Positions 47,934 to 55,417 of a stretch of 64,000 nucleotides of DNA are shown one piece after another. Location: positions 112,970-176,969 of the forward strand of contig NZ_VTTO01000012.1 of assembly GCF_008364825.1 (NCBI RefSeq), read 5' to 3'. The stretch's first letter is position 1. The number at the start of each line of letters is the position of its first letter. The translations under genes and the position numbers were made by a program. The stretch is from Azospirillum sp. B21. GTDB lineage: Bacteria > Pseudomonadota > Alphaproteobacteria > Azospirillales > Azospirillaceae. The notes under the pieces are model-generated. The model worked only from the letters and a program-made list of their open reading frames with translations. It ran no database searches and was not told the origin of the DNA.

Positions 47934-48560
47934 ATGGACAATCAAATCACCCTTTCCCCGATTCCCGGCACGCCGGAGTATTTCGCGGCTCGCAAGGTGG
48001 CCTTCGCCCTCATTCGTGAGGTCGAGATCGCCAAGCAATCCGCCGACAGAGCTCCGACCTACATCGCTGGGCGCTGGGACGAGGATAACGAGGACTATGA
48101 ACCGGTTGAGAACACCAAGCCTTGGGATCACCTGGACAAGGTGCAGACGATGGCCAAGGCAGACCGGCTTGTGGTCGAGACCCTCAAGGCACAGAACCGC
48201 CTTGATCTCCTGAGCATGTCCCGTTGGGAAGCCGAGGCGATCATTCACGGCGCGCCCGCTGATATCCTGGCCGAGACAACGGTGCTCGTTGCTTGGCAGG
48301 GGCTTACCTACCATCAGCCCTGCGCATACGCTCAGCGGTTCGATATCGAACTCGCCCGGCCGCCGCGCAGCGACTGCTATGTCCTGACGAAGACGATCCA
48401 CTATTCGGGGGTCCGTCCCGGTTTGCTGGGACGCTGGAGGGAAACCACTAGCAGCGCTTTCACCGACCGAAATGAGGCTGACAGCGGCTACTGCCATGCC
48501 GTCTCGGAAGCTCAATCCTTCGCTCAACAGGTTCGCGGTCGCTACAACCGCGCCGCCTGA
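47934..48560 (+). CDS. Unknown soluble protein
   Basis: 208 residues from ATG 47934 (AAAGGTGCATC before it). Acidic, with REVEIAKQSADRAPTYIAG, WDEDNEDYEPVENTKPWDHL and YCHAVSEAQSFAQQV. No family recognised and no membrane span. Longest unknown gene of operon 3, leader L21. Confidence 0.6.
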   Translation: MDNQITLSPIPGTPEYFAARKVAFALIREVEIAKQSADRAPTYIAGRWDEDNEDYEPVENTKPWDHLDKVQTMAKADRLVVETLKAQNRLDLLSMSRWEAEAIIHGAPADILAETTVLVAWQGLTYHQPCAYAQRFDIELARPPRSDCYVLTKTIHYSGVRPGLLGRWRETTSSAFTDRNEADSGYCHAVSEAQSFAQQVRGRYNRAA

Positions 48561-48602
48561 CGACGCCGGCGTCTCCCGCCGCCATTCATCAGCTCTCCCC
48601 CT

Positions 48603-48652
48603 GGGGCACACGTTGCCCCTCGGGCATGGTGTGCCTCGTCGTCTAACCTAGA
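48603..48652 (+). promoter_or_regulatory. GC leader L22
   Basis: Perfect GGCACAC/GTGTGCC (48605-48611, 48629-48635); inner TGCCC/GGGCA; competing GGGGCA/TGCCCC (48603-48608, 48614-48619). All strands carry A-T in place of the usual G-C: compensatory change. An extra hairpin CGTCTA/TAGACG (48638-48643, 48647-48652) follows. Confidence 0.75.
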
Positions 48653-48668
48653 CGCCAATAGGTGCATC

Positions 48669-49067
48669 ATGACTGGCCACCTGCTGAAATCCGTTCCAGC
48701 AGATATCCTACAACGCGTGACCGCGGCCCTGCGGGAGCACGCAGACCGTCCAAGCGCGGGCTTCACCTACAGTGGACCCGGCGCCATACAGGCCGACTTG
48801 GAGACGTTGGAAGCGATCCTCGCCAACAACACTCCCCGCCGGCTGGCCATCGTGCTTGACGGCGGCCTTGTCCAGGCCGTCGTCGGTGAGAACATCCCAG
48901 GCAATCTCGGGGTCGCGATCATCGACTACGACACCGAGGGCGCAGACGAGGTCGATCTGGCGCGCATCCGCCAATCCGACGGGTCCGATGCCGAGGCAAT
49001 CGTGACGCTTTCGGCCATCGATCCCCCTGGCATCGACCTCAATAGCGTGTTCAGCAGCGTGACCTGA
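48669..49067 (+). CDS. Unknown acidic soluble protein
   Basis: 132 residues from ATG 48669. N-terminal helical part, then RRLAIVLDGGLVQAVVGE and GVAIIDYDTEGADEVDL, strongly acidic towards the end. The VLDGGLVQ/IIDYDTEG pattern recurs in uncharacterised plasmid proteins, but I cannot name a family. Operon 3, leader L22. Confidence 0.6.
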   Translation: MTGHLLKSVPADILQRVTAALREHADRPSAGFTYSGPGAIQADLETLEAILANNTPRRLAIVLDGGLVQAVVGENIPGNLGVAIIDYDTEGADEVDLARIRQSDGSDAEAIVTLSAIDPPGIDLNSVFSSVT

Positions 49068-49136
49068 TCGTCACGCTCTCCTGAGCTCGCAACCACAGCC
49101 GGCTCCGGCCGGCCGCCACAGCTACATTCCCCAATC

Positions 49137-49175
49137 GGGGCGCGCTTCGCCCCAACAAGGGGAGTGGTGCGCCTC
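49137..49175 (+). promoter_or_regulatory. GC leader L23
   Basis: GGCGC/GCGCC (49139-49143, 49169-49173) around CCCC/GGGG (49150-49153, 49159-49162); competing GGGGCG/CGCCCC (49137-49142, 49148-49153). Confidence 0.7.
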
Positions 49176-49195
49176 ACCCACAGACAAGGTGCATC

Positions 49196-49477
49196 ATGAA
49201 GAAGCTGACCAAGTTCATCGGGCTGACCGCACAGTTCCTCTACGAAGTGTCGGATGGCGAGCTCTTCAGCAAGCCGCCGGCGCCTGTCGTTGTGACGGAG
49301 CGCACGGTCTACACGGGTGAGACCCTCCAACTCAAACGGCAAGCTTCGCTCGCCGGCGGGTACTACCGGGTCTTTCTCAAGCCGAGCACCGAAGGCGTCC
49401 GCCAGTGGTTCAGTCCTCGTCTGAACCGTGAGGAAGCCGTTGCGACTTTCTCGCGCATGGCGCGGCGGCTCGCCTGA
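49196..49477 (+). CDS. Small unknown protein
   Basis: 93 residues from ATG 49196 (AAGGTGCATC before it). Basic, with FIGLTAQFLYEVSDGELFSK and FSPRLNREEAVATFSRMARRL. No family recognised. Operon 3, leader L23. Confidence 0.58.
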   Translation: MKKLTKFIGLTAQFLYEVSDGELFSKPPAPVVVTERTVYTGETLQLKRQASLAGGYYRVFLKPSTEGVRQWFSPRLNREEAVATFSRMARRLA

Positions 49478-49533
49478 ACGTCAATCCGCGCCGTCCGGCT
49501 CCCCCTGGGGGTCGGGCGGCGCCATCCCCAAGC

Positions 49534-49568
49534 GGGCACATGATGCCCCATACGGGGAGCGTGTGCCC
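49534..49568 (+). promoter_or_regulatory. GC leader L24
   Basis: Perfect GGGCACA/TGTGCCC (49534-49540, 49562-49568); inner CCCC/GGGG (49546-49549, 49554-49557); competing GGGCA/TGCCC. Confidence 0.7.
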
Positions 49569-49585
49569 CAACCACGAGATCGCAC

Positions 49586-50107
49586 ATGCAACAGCAGTCC
49601 ATCACACTGCATAAGATCATCGGGCCGTTCTTCGACATCTTCAACTGCCCGCTGCCAGTGTGGCACGTCGTCATCGAGGTTCTCTCAACGGGCGAAGTGT
49701 TCCACTTCGTGGTCTATGGGGAATCCCGAGACGACGCATGGGACGCAATAGACGGTGCCCTCGGCGCCGGGAAGGCGTTGAACGATGGCCGGAAGATATC
49801 AACGGCCGACCGGGCCATTTGGATCAACGCACTCCCACCGGGGCAGACCCGTCCGCAAGGCACCGAGCGTGTCGTCATCGCGTACGGCGTCACGCCCTAC
49901 GATGGGGAGTTTCGTTGGTTCGTGACCGTCACCGCTGAGGGGTGCAAACCTCGCTCCATTAAGGAACGGTGGCCGCGGTCATACTTAACTGCGGCGACGG
50001 CGCTCCGGGAAGCCAAACAGAAGGCGGAAGAGCAAGCGGCGCTGTATGGAGCCAGCTGGCAGGTGACCGTCACAGGCCCGAGCGTACTCGCGCCGGCTGC
50101 TACGTGA
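49586..50107 (+). CDS. Unknown soluble protein
   Basis: 173 residues from ATG 49586. Contains HVVIEVLSTGEVFHFVVYGES, a Lys/Glu-rich helix late (ALREAKQKAEEQAALYG) and no signal. No family recognised. It lacks an evident Shine-Dalgarno near the ATG, unlike its neighbours. Operon 3, leader L24; the next small gene follows 11 bp later. Confidence 0.58.
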   Translation: MQQQSITLHKIIGPFFDIFNCPLPVWHVVIEVLSTGEVFHFVVYGESRDDAWDAIDGALGAGKALNDGRKISTADRAIWINALPPGQTRPQGTERVVIAYGVTPYDGEFRWFVTVTAEGCKPRSIKERWPRSYLTAATALREAKQKAEEQAALYGASWQVTVTGPSVLAPAAT

Positions 50108-50118
50108 AAGGGGGAAGG

Positions 50119-50289
50119 ATGATGCAGAGTGTCACCATTCAGACCCTCGACGACGACGGCAACATTATCAGCGAGGAGACGTCGGGTGTGGTTCGGATAA
50201 CCGACACCAGCCAATTCCAGGAGATGCTCAACCTCATGCAGACGGGGTTGAGTTTTGAGGAGGCCGCGGCGCGGATCGAGGCCGCCTGA
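50119..50289 (+). CDS. 56-residue acidic protein, last gene of operon 3
   Basis: ATG 50119 with GGGGGAAGG directly upstream. Sequence SVTIQTLDDDGNIISEETSG followed by a helical FQEMLNLMQTGLSFEEAAARI. No GC leader, so it is probably translated together with the preceding gene. No family recognised. Confidence 0.6.
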   Translation: MMQSVTIQTLDDDGNIISEETSGVVRITDTSQFQEMLNLMQTGLSFEEAAARIEAA

Positions 50290-50356
50290 GGTCGCCCATA
50301 TCATCGCACCGGATCGCGAGGCACTGCCTTCAAATCCGGGGGGGTTAACCCGCTGT

Positions 50357-50387
50357 GGTCTCGGTGTTCTGCATGAACTCCGAGACC
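50357..50387 (+). terminator. Near-perfect hairpin after operon 3
   Basis: GGTCTCGG-T-GTTC (50357-50369) pairs with GAAC-T-CCGAGACC (50375-50387), loop TGCAT; only weak T content follows. May terminate operon 3 or act as an operator. Confidence 0.5.
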
Positions 50388-50518
50388 GCAGCACTCTTTC
50401 GTTTGTTCATTCCAGCCGGTCGATAGGAAGTGCGGGGCATGCCTATCCAGGCAAAGACGACGCACAGTCGCTGCTGCGCCCCATGCATGTCCAGCTTTAT
50501 CGGACTGCGCACGCCCGA

Positions 50519-50579
50519 GAAAGACATCGATTTCCCGCGCCTTTCGGCGGCGCGAAAGAGGGGTCTGGAAAGGTAGCTT
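50519..50579 (+). promoter_or_regulatory. Dyad box L, upstream of traF
   Basis: Dyad 50519-50545 (GAAAGACA, CGCCTTTC), GGCGCGAAA following, TAGCTT at 50574-50579, 28 nt after the dyad. The predicted transcript start coincides with the ATG at 50587. Confidence 0.75.
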
Positions 50580-50586
50580 TGCGGAC

Positions 50587-51552
50587 ATGACGATACGCTC
50601 CGCCCTCATCAGCACCACTGCCGCCTTGCTCGCTGGCTCGATGGCTTTTTCTGCGTCGGCCCAGCAGCAGGCACAGTCCGCGGGCTTCTTCGGCGATCGG
50701 GAGCGCGGCTGGTTCTGGTATGAGGTCCAGCCGGAGCCCGACGAGGAACCGCCGCCCCCAAAAAAGGAAGAGCCCGCACTGCCGCCAGCGGCGGCGACCC
50801 CACCACCTCCTCCTCCGCCTCCGCAGCCCCTAGAACAGCCAAAGGTCCCGGAACCGCCCGCCTTCGGCTCGGCCGCTTGGCTACGGGAGAACCTGCCCAA
50901 GTACCGGGACCGTGCGCTGGATGAACCCAGCGCCGAGAACGTGCGCGCCTACTACGTCATTCAGCGGCTCGCCATGGACAAGGCTTCGGCTTTCACGGAT
51001 ATGGCTCAGCGCGTTGTCGTGGGCGATCCGCTATTGGATGAGACAGGCCGTCGTCCGACCGCGACCTTCGCCGCGAACGAGATGAACGCCGTGGCTGGGG
51101 AGGCCACCGACGCGGAGCTGAAGGAGATCGCGCAGCAGGCCGGCATTTGGTTCTTCTACCGAAGCGATTGCGTCTACTGCGACAAGCAGGCGCCGGTCCT
51201 CGAGATGCTGGAACGCGCCTATGGCTTCCACATCACGCCGATCAGCCTTGATGGAAAACCCCTGCCTGGTGGGCAGTTTCCGAACTTCCGGGCGGACACA
51301 GTGTCAATCGGCTTCCAATTTCCAGCCGGCATCGGCTTGCAATTTCCAGCCACGCTTGCGGTTGCAGAACCTGTTGTCCAGGGAGTCCACGGGAGGGTCC
51401 CGCGCGCGCCGCGGAGTGCCCTCATGGCTGACGCAGCGGCGCGCGTGGGAGGGGCCTGTGGGCCCCCCTGGGCAACGGACGGGAAGGCTTTGGATCAGGA
51501 GCGGTTCTTGAACCGCCAGCTCTCGTTGCCGGTTTCCAGGATGTCGCAGTGA
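50587..51552 (+). pseudogene. traF: TraF truncated by IS21-family insertion
   Basis: Genuine sequence runs to about 51301 (238 residues), the rest of the frame being IS DNA. Signal peptide about 1-25, a Pro-rich segment (about 55-85), a helical TraF part with WLRENLPKYRDRALD and YYVIQRLAMDKA, and the thioredoxin-like domain start with FFYRSDCVYCDKQAP and FPNFRAD. TraF is a periplasmic F-type transfer protein needed for pilus assembly; about 90 C-terminal residues, including the cis-Pro part of the fold, are missing. The right side of the IS does not continue the gene. Confidence 0.85.
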
Positions 51553-52226
51553 TGCGTCAGCCGGTCGAGCAAAGCGGTGGTCATCTTGGCGTCGCCAGCG
51601 AACACCGTCGGCCATTCAGCGAAGCTCAAGTTGGTGGTGATCAACACCGAGGTCCGCGAGTACAACTGGCTGAGCGCGTGGAACAGCAGTTGGCCGCCAC
51701 TCTGTGAGAACGGCAGGTAGCCGAGTTCGTCCAGCACCACGAGATCAACGCGGGTCAACTGGTCAGCGAGCTTGCCCGCCTGCCCGATCCGGGCTTCGGC
51801 CTCCAACCGGTTCACCAGGTCGATGACGTTGAAGAACCGGGCACGGGCGCCGCGGCGCACGCAGTTGGCCGTGATGGCGATGCACATGTGCGTCTTGCCG
51901 GTCCCGGTTCCCCCGATGAACACGGCGTTGCGCTGGGTTTCCAGAAAGCCGCCATCGTGCAGGTCGCGCACCAGCCCCTCGTTGAGGGGACTGGCGGTGA
52001 AGTCGAACTCGGCCAGCGTCTTGGCCAGGGGCAGCTTGGCGGCGCCGAGCTGGTAACGGATCGAGCGCGCCTGCTTCTCCGCCCGCTCCGCCGCCAGCAG
52101 ATCGCCCAGGATCTGCTGGACGGTGCGCTGCCGCTTCAGCCCGTCGCTCATCACCTCGTCGTAGGCGGCACGCATGCCGGCCAAGCTGAGCTCGGCCATC
52201 AGCGCCATCAGCTCATGCCGTTCCAT
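51495..52226 (-). CDS. istB: IstB, IS21 helper ATPase
   Basis: 243 residues. AAA+ helper with Walker A GTGTGKTHMCIAI (about 103-115) and Walker B LVVLDELGYLPFS (about 162-174), followed by LITTNLSFAEW. IstB works with IstA to choose targets and assemble the transposition complex. Its start overlaps the end of istA by 14 bp, as usual in IS21. Confidence 0.93.
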   Translation of the reverse strand: MERHELMALMAELSLAGMRAAYDEVMSDGLKRQRTVQQILGDLLAAERAEKQARSIRYQLGAAKLPLAKTLAEFDFTASPLNEGLVRDLHDGGFLETQRNAVFIGGTGTGKTHMCIAITANCVRRGARARFFNVIDLVNRLEAEARIGQAGKLADQLTRVDLVVLDELGYLPFSQSGGQLLFHALSQLYSRTSVLITTNLSFAEWPTVFAGDAKMTTALLDRLTHHCDILETGNESWRFKNRS

Positions 52227-53733
52227 GGCAGCCCTCCCGCACCGCGCGCAGGCGGTCGTAGCGCCCGCAGTCGGCGGCCGGCTCGATGGACAGCGTCAAC
52301 GCCGTCGGCACCGCCATGGCCGGTGCCGGTGTGACGTCGTGGCGCCGGGCGAGGATGTTCAGGATCACGTCCCGGCTGTGCGTACCGCTCGCCAGTGCCT
52401 CGCGGCAGGCGACCTCCACCGCCTCCAGGCCATCGGTGAGGATGGCGGCGAGCACGCCAACGAACTGCCGGTCAGCGTCGTCGCCGCGGCCCAGGCGGGT
52501 CCGCACCGTCGCCAGGGCTGGCGGCAAATCCCAGTCCCGGAACGGCGCCCCGTTGCGCAGCGCCCCCGGCTTGCGGACGAGAACCGGCAGGTAGTGCAGC
52601 GGATTGTACCGCGTGTGGCCGTGCCCGAAAGCCCGTGGGTGCTCGGCGACGATCGCGCCGTTGAACCACACCACGATCCGTGTCGCGTAGGCGCGGACCT
52701 GCACCGGCTTGCCGGCGGCGATCGCGGCCACGCTGTAGCGGTTGCGGTCAAAGTGGATCAGGCAGGTTTTCGAGACGCTGAGCGTGGCCTCGTGGAAGCC
52801 GTCGAAAGGATCGCTCACGGTGATCAGCGCCGGCCGCTCCGCCTGGAACACCTCCCACACCGTCCGGCTCCTATCCTCTGGATGCGACGTCTGTTGGGCC
52901 CAGACGATCACCTCGTCGTGCAGGCGTTCGTTCACCTCTTCCAGCGTCTTGGCCCGCAGCCGCGGCGTGAACAGCCGCTGGCGCAAGGTGCCGACCTGGT
53001 TCTCGACCTGGCCCTTTTCCCAGCCTGAAGCCGGGGTGCAGGCCACCGGCTCGACCAGGTAATGCGAGCACATCTGGGCGAAGCGGCGGTTGAAGCGGCG
53101 CTCTTTGCCGACAAATACGGCGTCCACCGCCGTCTTCATGTTGTCGTAAATGCCGCGCTCGCACAGGCCGCCGTAGAAGGCCGCGGCACGGGCGTGGGCG
53201 TCGAACACCATCTCCTGGGTCTGGCGCGGGTAGACCGCCACGAACGGCATGCGGCTGTGGCACAGGCGGGCATGGGCCACCTGCACCTTGGTCGTCACGC
53301 CGTCCAGGATGATCCACTCTTCCGCCCAGTCGAACTGGTACGCCTCGGCCGGGGCAAAGGTGAGCGGAACATAGGCGTTCACCGGCCCACTCGGCGGCTG
53401 GCGCTGCTTGAAGCGCTTGATGTAGCGCCGCACCGTGTCGTAGCCGCCCTGGAACCCGGCATCCTTCAGCCGTCCGAAGAGCCCCAGGTAGTCGAGCCGG
53501 TCGCGGGCTGGCCGCCGCTCGTTCTCCGTGATCAGCCGTTCCAGCTCCTCCTGGAACCCGGCCAACTTCGGAAGCGGCTGGTGCTGGCGCTCGTAGCGCG
53601 GCGCCGTCTCGCCCGAGCGCAGGTATTTCGTCACCGTCTCCCGCGACACCTTCAGCGACCGGGCAATGGCCCGGATGCTTTTCCCCTTCGCGTGCTCGCG
53701 TCGTATCCGTGCGATCGTCTCCACCGTCAACAT
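52213..53733 (-). CDS. istA: IstA, IS21-family transposase
   Basis: 506 residues. N-terminal helix-turn-helix (KGKSIRAIARSLKVSRETV, about 16-34), integrase core with the first catalytic Asp in YQFDWAEEW and a later Asp in GIYDNMK, then NRYSVAA and a basic C-terminal part. Full length, so the element may be active. Confidence 0.93.
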   Translation of the reverse strand: MLTVETIARIRREHAKGKSIRAIARSLKVSRETVTKYLRSGETAPRYERQHQPLPKLAGFQEELERLITENERRPARDRLDYLGLFGRLKDAGFQGGYDTVRRYIKRFKQRQPPSGPVNAYVPLTFAPAEAYQFDWAEEWIILDGVTTKVQVAHARLCHSRMPFVAVYPRQTQEMVFDAHARAAAFYGGLCERGIYDNMKTAVDAVFVGKERRFNRRFAQMCSHYLVEPVACTPASGWEKGQVENQVGTLRQRLFTPRLRAKTLEEVNERLHDEVIVWAQQTSHPEDRSRTVWEVFQAERPALITVSDPFDGFHEATLSVSKTCLIHFDRNRYSVAAIAAGKPVQVRAYATRIVVWFNGAIVAEHPRAFGHGHTRYNPLHYLPVLVRKPGALRNGAPFRDWDLPPALATVRTRLGRGDDADRQFVGVLAAILTDGLEAVEVACREALASGTHSRDVILNILARRHDVTPAPAMAVPTALTLSIEPAADCGRYDRLRAVREGCHGTA

Positions 53734-53866
53734 CCCTGTCCGCCACCCCGTCGTCCAAACCCAGGGTGGTAGTCTGCCAGATCAGGGGTGGCTGGTTATT
53801 GGACGCCGATCACCCCTGAAACTGGCCCAGTGTTGCAGGCCGATGCACAGTTCACGGACACGTCCG

Positions 53867-54694
53867 TCAAGGCGGTGGAAGGATGTGCCCGCTCTGCCTG
53901 TCCGGAACCGGGCGCCCGGTGCGCCACCGCGCGTTCCGATCGGTCACCGCCTGGCGCTCCCCATCTGTCATCCGCTGCTCGAGCGTGGCCAGGATGTCGA
54001 AGATCCTGGCCTTGAGCGCCTTGTCGCCTTTGGCTGCGGCGCGGGTGATCCAGAGATGCGCCTCGAGGGCGTCCCGCGGTACGCCATCGCCGTCCAGATA
54101 CAGTTCGCCCAGGTTGAAGGCGGCCGCCGGAACGCCGCGCTCGCCCGCCTGCCGGTACAGCCGGGCTGCCTCCGCAACGTCCCGCCCGCCGCCCACGCCC
54201 CACCGCAACAGGTTTGCCAAGTCGTTCTGGGCGAACGGATGGCCCTGCTCCGCGGCCTTCCGGTACCAGGAGCGCGCCTGAGCGAGGTCCTGGCGCGCCA
54301 CGTGCCCTTCCTCGAGCAGCAGCGCCACGCTGTACTGAGCCTTCGCGTACCCCTTCTCGGCCGCCTGAAGGAGAAGGGCGAAGCCCTTCCGCCCGTCGTG
54401 GAATCGGCTCGCGCGGTCGAGGTGCATCTGGGCAAGGTTGTTCAGCGCCTCGGTATGGCCGCCCTCGGCGGCTCGCGCGAAGCGGCGGAACGCCTCGGTC
54501 TCGTCCGGCCGGGCGCCCTTGCCGACATAGTGGGCCAGCCCGCAACGGAAGTCGTCTTCCGCGGTCGGGGCGAGGCTGGCACAGGCCGCCGCGAGCGTGC
54601 CGGGGTCCAGACCCTGGGCAAGCGATACCGTCGTCATGAGCACAGGACCGCCCGCTGCTACGAGCGCCCCCCGCCGATGTCCTCTCCTCACCAT
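53867..54694 (-). CDS. Sel1-repeat periplasmic protein
   Basis: 275 residues from ATG 54694 (GGGAGG upstream). Signal peptide about 1-25, then several Sel1-like repeats with the A(x)GYAKAQYSVALLLEEG and GHPFAQNDLANLLRWG form. Such alpha-alpha solenoids mediate protein interaction. It lies at the right edge of the IS and differs in base composition from the transfer genes. Role unknown; it may belong to the metal-resistance block. Confidence 0.75.
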   Translation of the reverse strand: MVRRGHRRGALVAAGGPVLMTTVSLAQGLDPGTLAAACASLAPTAEDDFRCGLAHYVGKGARPDETEAFRRFARAAEGGHTEALNNLAQMHLDRASRFHDGRKGFALLLQAAEKGYAKAQYSVALLLEEGHVARQDLAQARSWYRKAAEQGHPFAQNDLANLLRWGVGGGRDVAEAARLYRQAGERGVPAAAFNLGELYLDGDGVPRDALEAHLWITRAAAKGDKALKARIFDILATLEQRMTDGERQAVTDRNARWRTGRPVPDRQSGHILPPP

Positions 54695-54722
54695 GCCGCC
54701 TCCCTGTGCCAGCGCCTTGACG

Positions 54723-54986
54723 CTACCCTTCACGGTCCATTGGTTTTTGCCCGCGCGCCCTACGATCCATGATCGCACGCCAGATCCTGCGGATGGCCAC
54801 AGCGGCAGCGATGGCTATGGCGACGACCAGGAGCACGTCCATCAAGCCGTTCAGCAGAAGCCACCAGATCCAGCCCTCGTACTCGGCGCCGTGCAGGATG
54901 GGGCGCTCCCTGGCCACCGCCTGGCGGCTCGCAAGCACCCCGATCCCCGCTGCGGCGACCGGCGCCAAGAACGCCCGCTTTCGCAC
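54723..54986 (-). CDS. Small membrane protein, unknown
   Basis: 87 residues from GTG 54986 (GGAGG 10 nt upstream). Two hydrophobic spans (about 7-25 and 42-66) and a basic end. Precedes the Sel1 gene by 28 bp on the same strand, probably co-transcribed with it and divergent from the ArsR gene. No family recognised. Confidence 0.55.
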   Translation of the reverse strand: MRKRAFLAPVAAAGIGVLASRQAVARERPILHGAEYEGWIWWLLLNGLMDVLLVVAIAIAAAVAIRRIWRAIMDRRARGQKPMDREG

Positions 54987-55029
54987 GCCACGTGTCCTCC
55001 CTGGTCCCTCGCCGGGGGAACCAGTGTAG

Positions 55030-55058
55030 TTGACAGTCGTCGATAAACCAAATACACA
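55030..55058 (+). promoter_or_regulatory. Sigma-70-type promoter of the metal-resistance operon
   Basis: TTGACA (55030-55035), 17-nt spacer, TACACA (55053-55058). The following ACAAATGAACGTT is a plausible ArsR/SmtB operator. Confidence 0.7.
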
Positions 55059-55081
55059 AATGAACGTTGGAGCGTTTGATA

Positions 55082-55417
55082 GTGGCCATGCGGGACCTGA
55101 GACTGGATGAGGAGCGGGCCATCGAGCTCGCCGAGATCTTTCGCATGCTGGGCGACCCGAACCGCCTGCGCATCGCGGTTGCTTGCCTGGGCGAGCCGCT
55201 GTGCGTCGGCGACGTCGCTGAGCGCGTGGGCCTGTCCGCCGCGCTGGTCAGCCACCACCTGCGCGTGCTGCGCGCCGCCCGCTTCCTGACCGCCCGCAAG
55301 CGCGGCAAGCAGGTCTTCTACGTGGCCACCGACGACCGGGTGCGCTGCATCATCACCGACATGGTCGAGCACGTCGTCGAACCCGCCGCGGATCCAGAGG
55401 ACGAGTGCAATGGATGA
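55082..55417 (+). CDS. ArsR/SmtB-family metal-sensing repressor
   Basis: 111 residues from GTG 55082 (TTGGAG about 10 nt upstream). Winged-helix pattern: MLGDPNRLRIAVACL (about 21-35), DVAERVGLSAALVSHHLRVLR (about 46-66), GKQVFYVATDDRVRCIITDMV. The Asp/His residues of the last helix and the Cys in CVGDV could bind Zn, Cd or Pb. First gene of the block, overlapped by the CDF gene; it would repress the operon until metal binds. Confidence 0.85.
   Translation: MAMRDLRLDEERAIELAEIFRMLGDPNRLRIAVACLGEPLCVGDVAERVGLSAALVSHHLRVLRAARFLTARKRGKQVFYVATDDRVRCIITDMVEHVVEPAADPEDECNG

Larger units (their letters stand above)
51302..53845 (-). mobile_element. IS21-family insertion sequence
   Basis: About 2.54 kb with istA and istB on the minus strand. 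Each end carries two related repeats: ATCGGCTTCCAAT and ATCGGCTTGCAAT at the left (about 51307-51350), ATCGGCCTGCAAC and ATCGGCGTCCAAT at the right on the minus strand. CACAG occurs at both edges (51297-51301, 53846-53850), but the flanks are not two halves of one gene. Exact ends are uncertain by a few bases. Confidence 0.8.

Noticed and set aside
26666..49568. GC leaders interpreted as ordinary intrinsic terminators or REP elements
   Set aside because: No T-runs follow, they sit just before starts rather than after stops, and real terminators are present at the operon ends.
51302..51552. C-terminal 83 residues of the traF frame as genuine protein
   Set aside because: They are translated from the left end of the IS21 element, including its terminal repeats.
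51297..53850. CACAG at both IS edges as a target-site duplication proving simple insertion
   Set aside because: The right flank does not continue traF; a 5-bp match can arise by chance.
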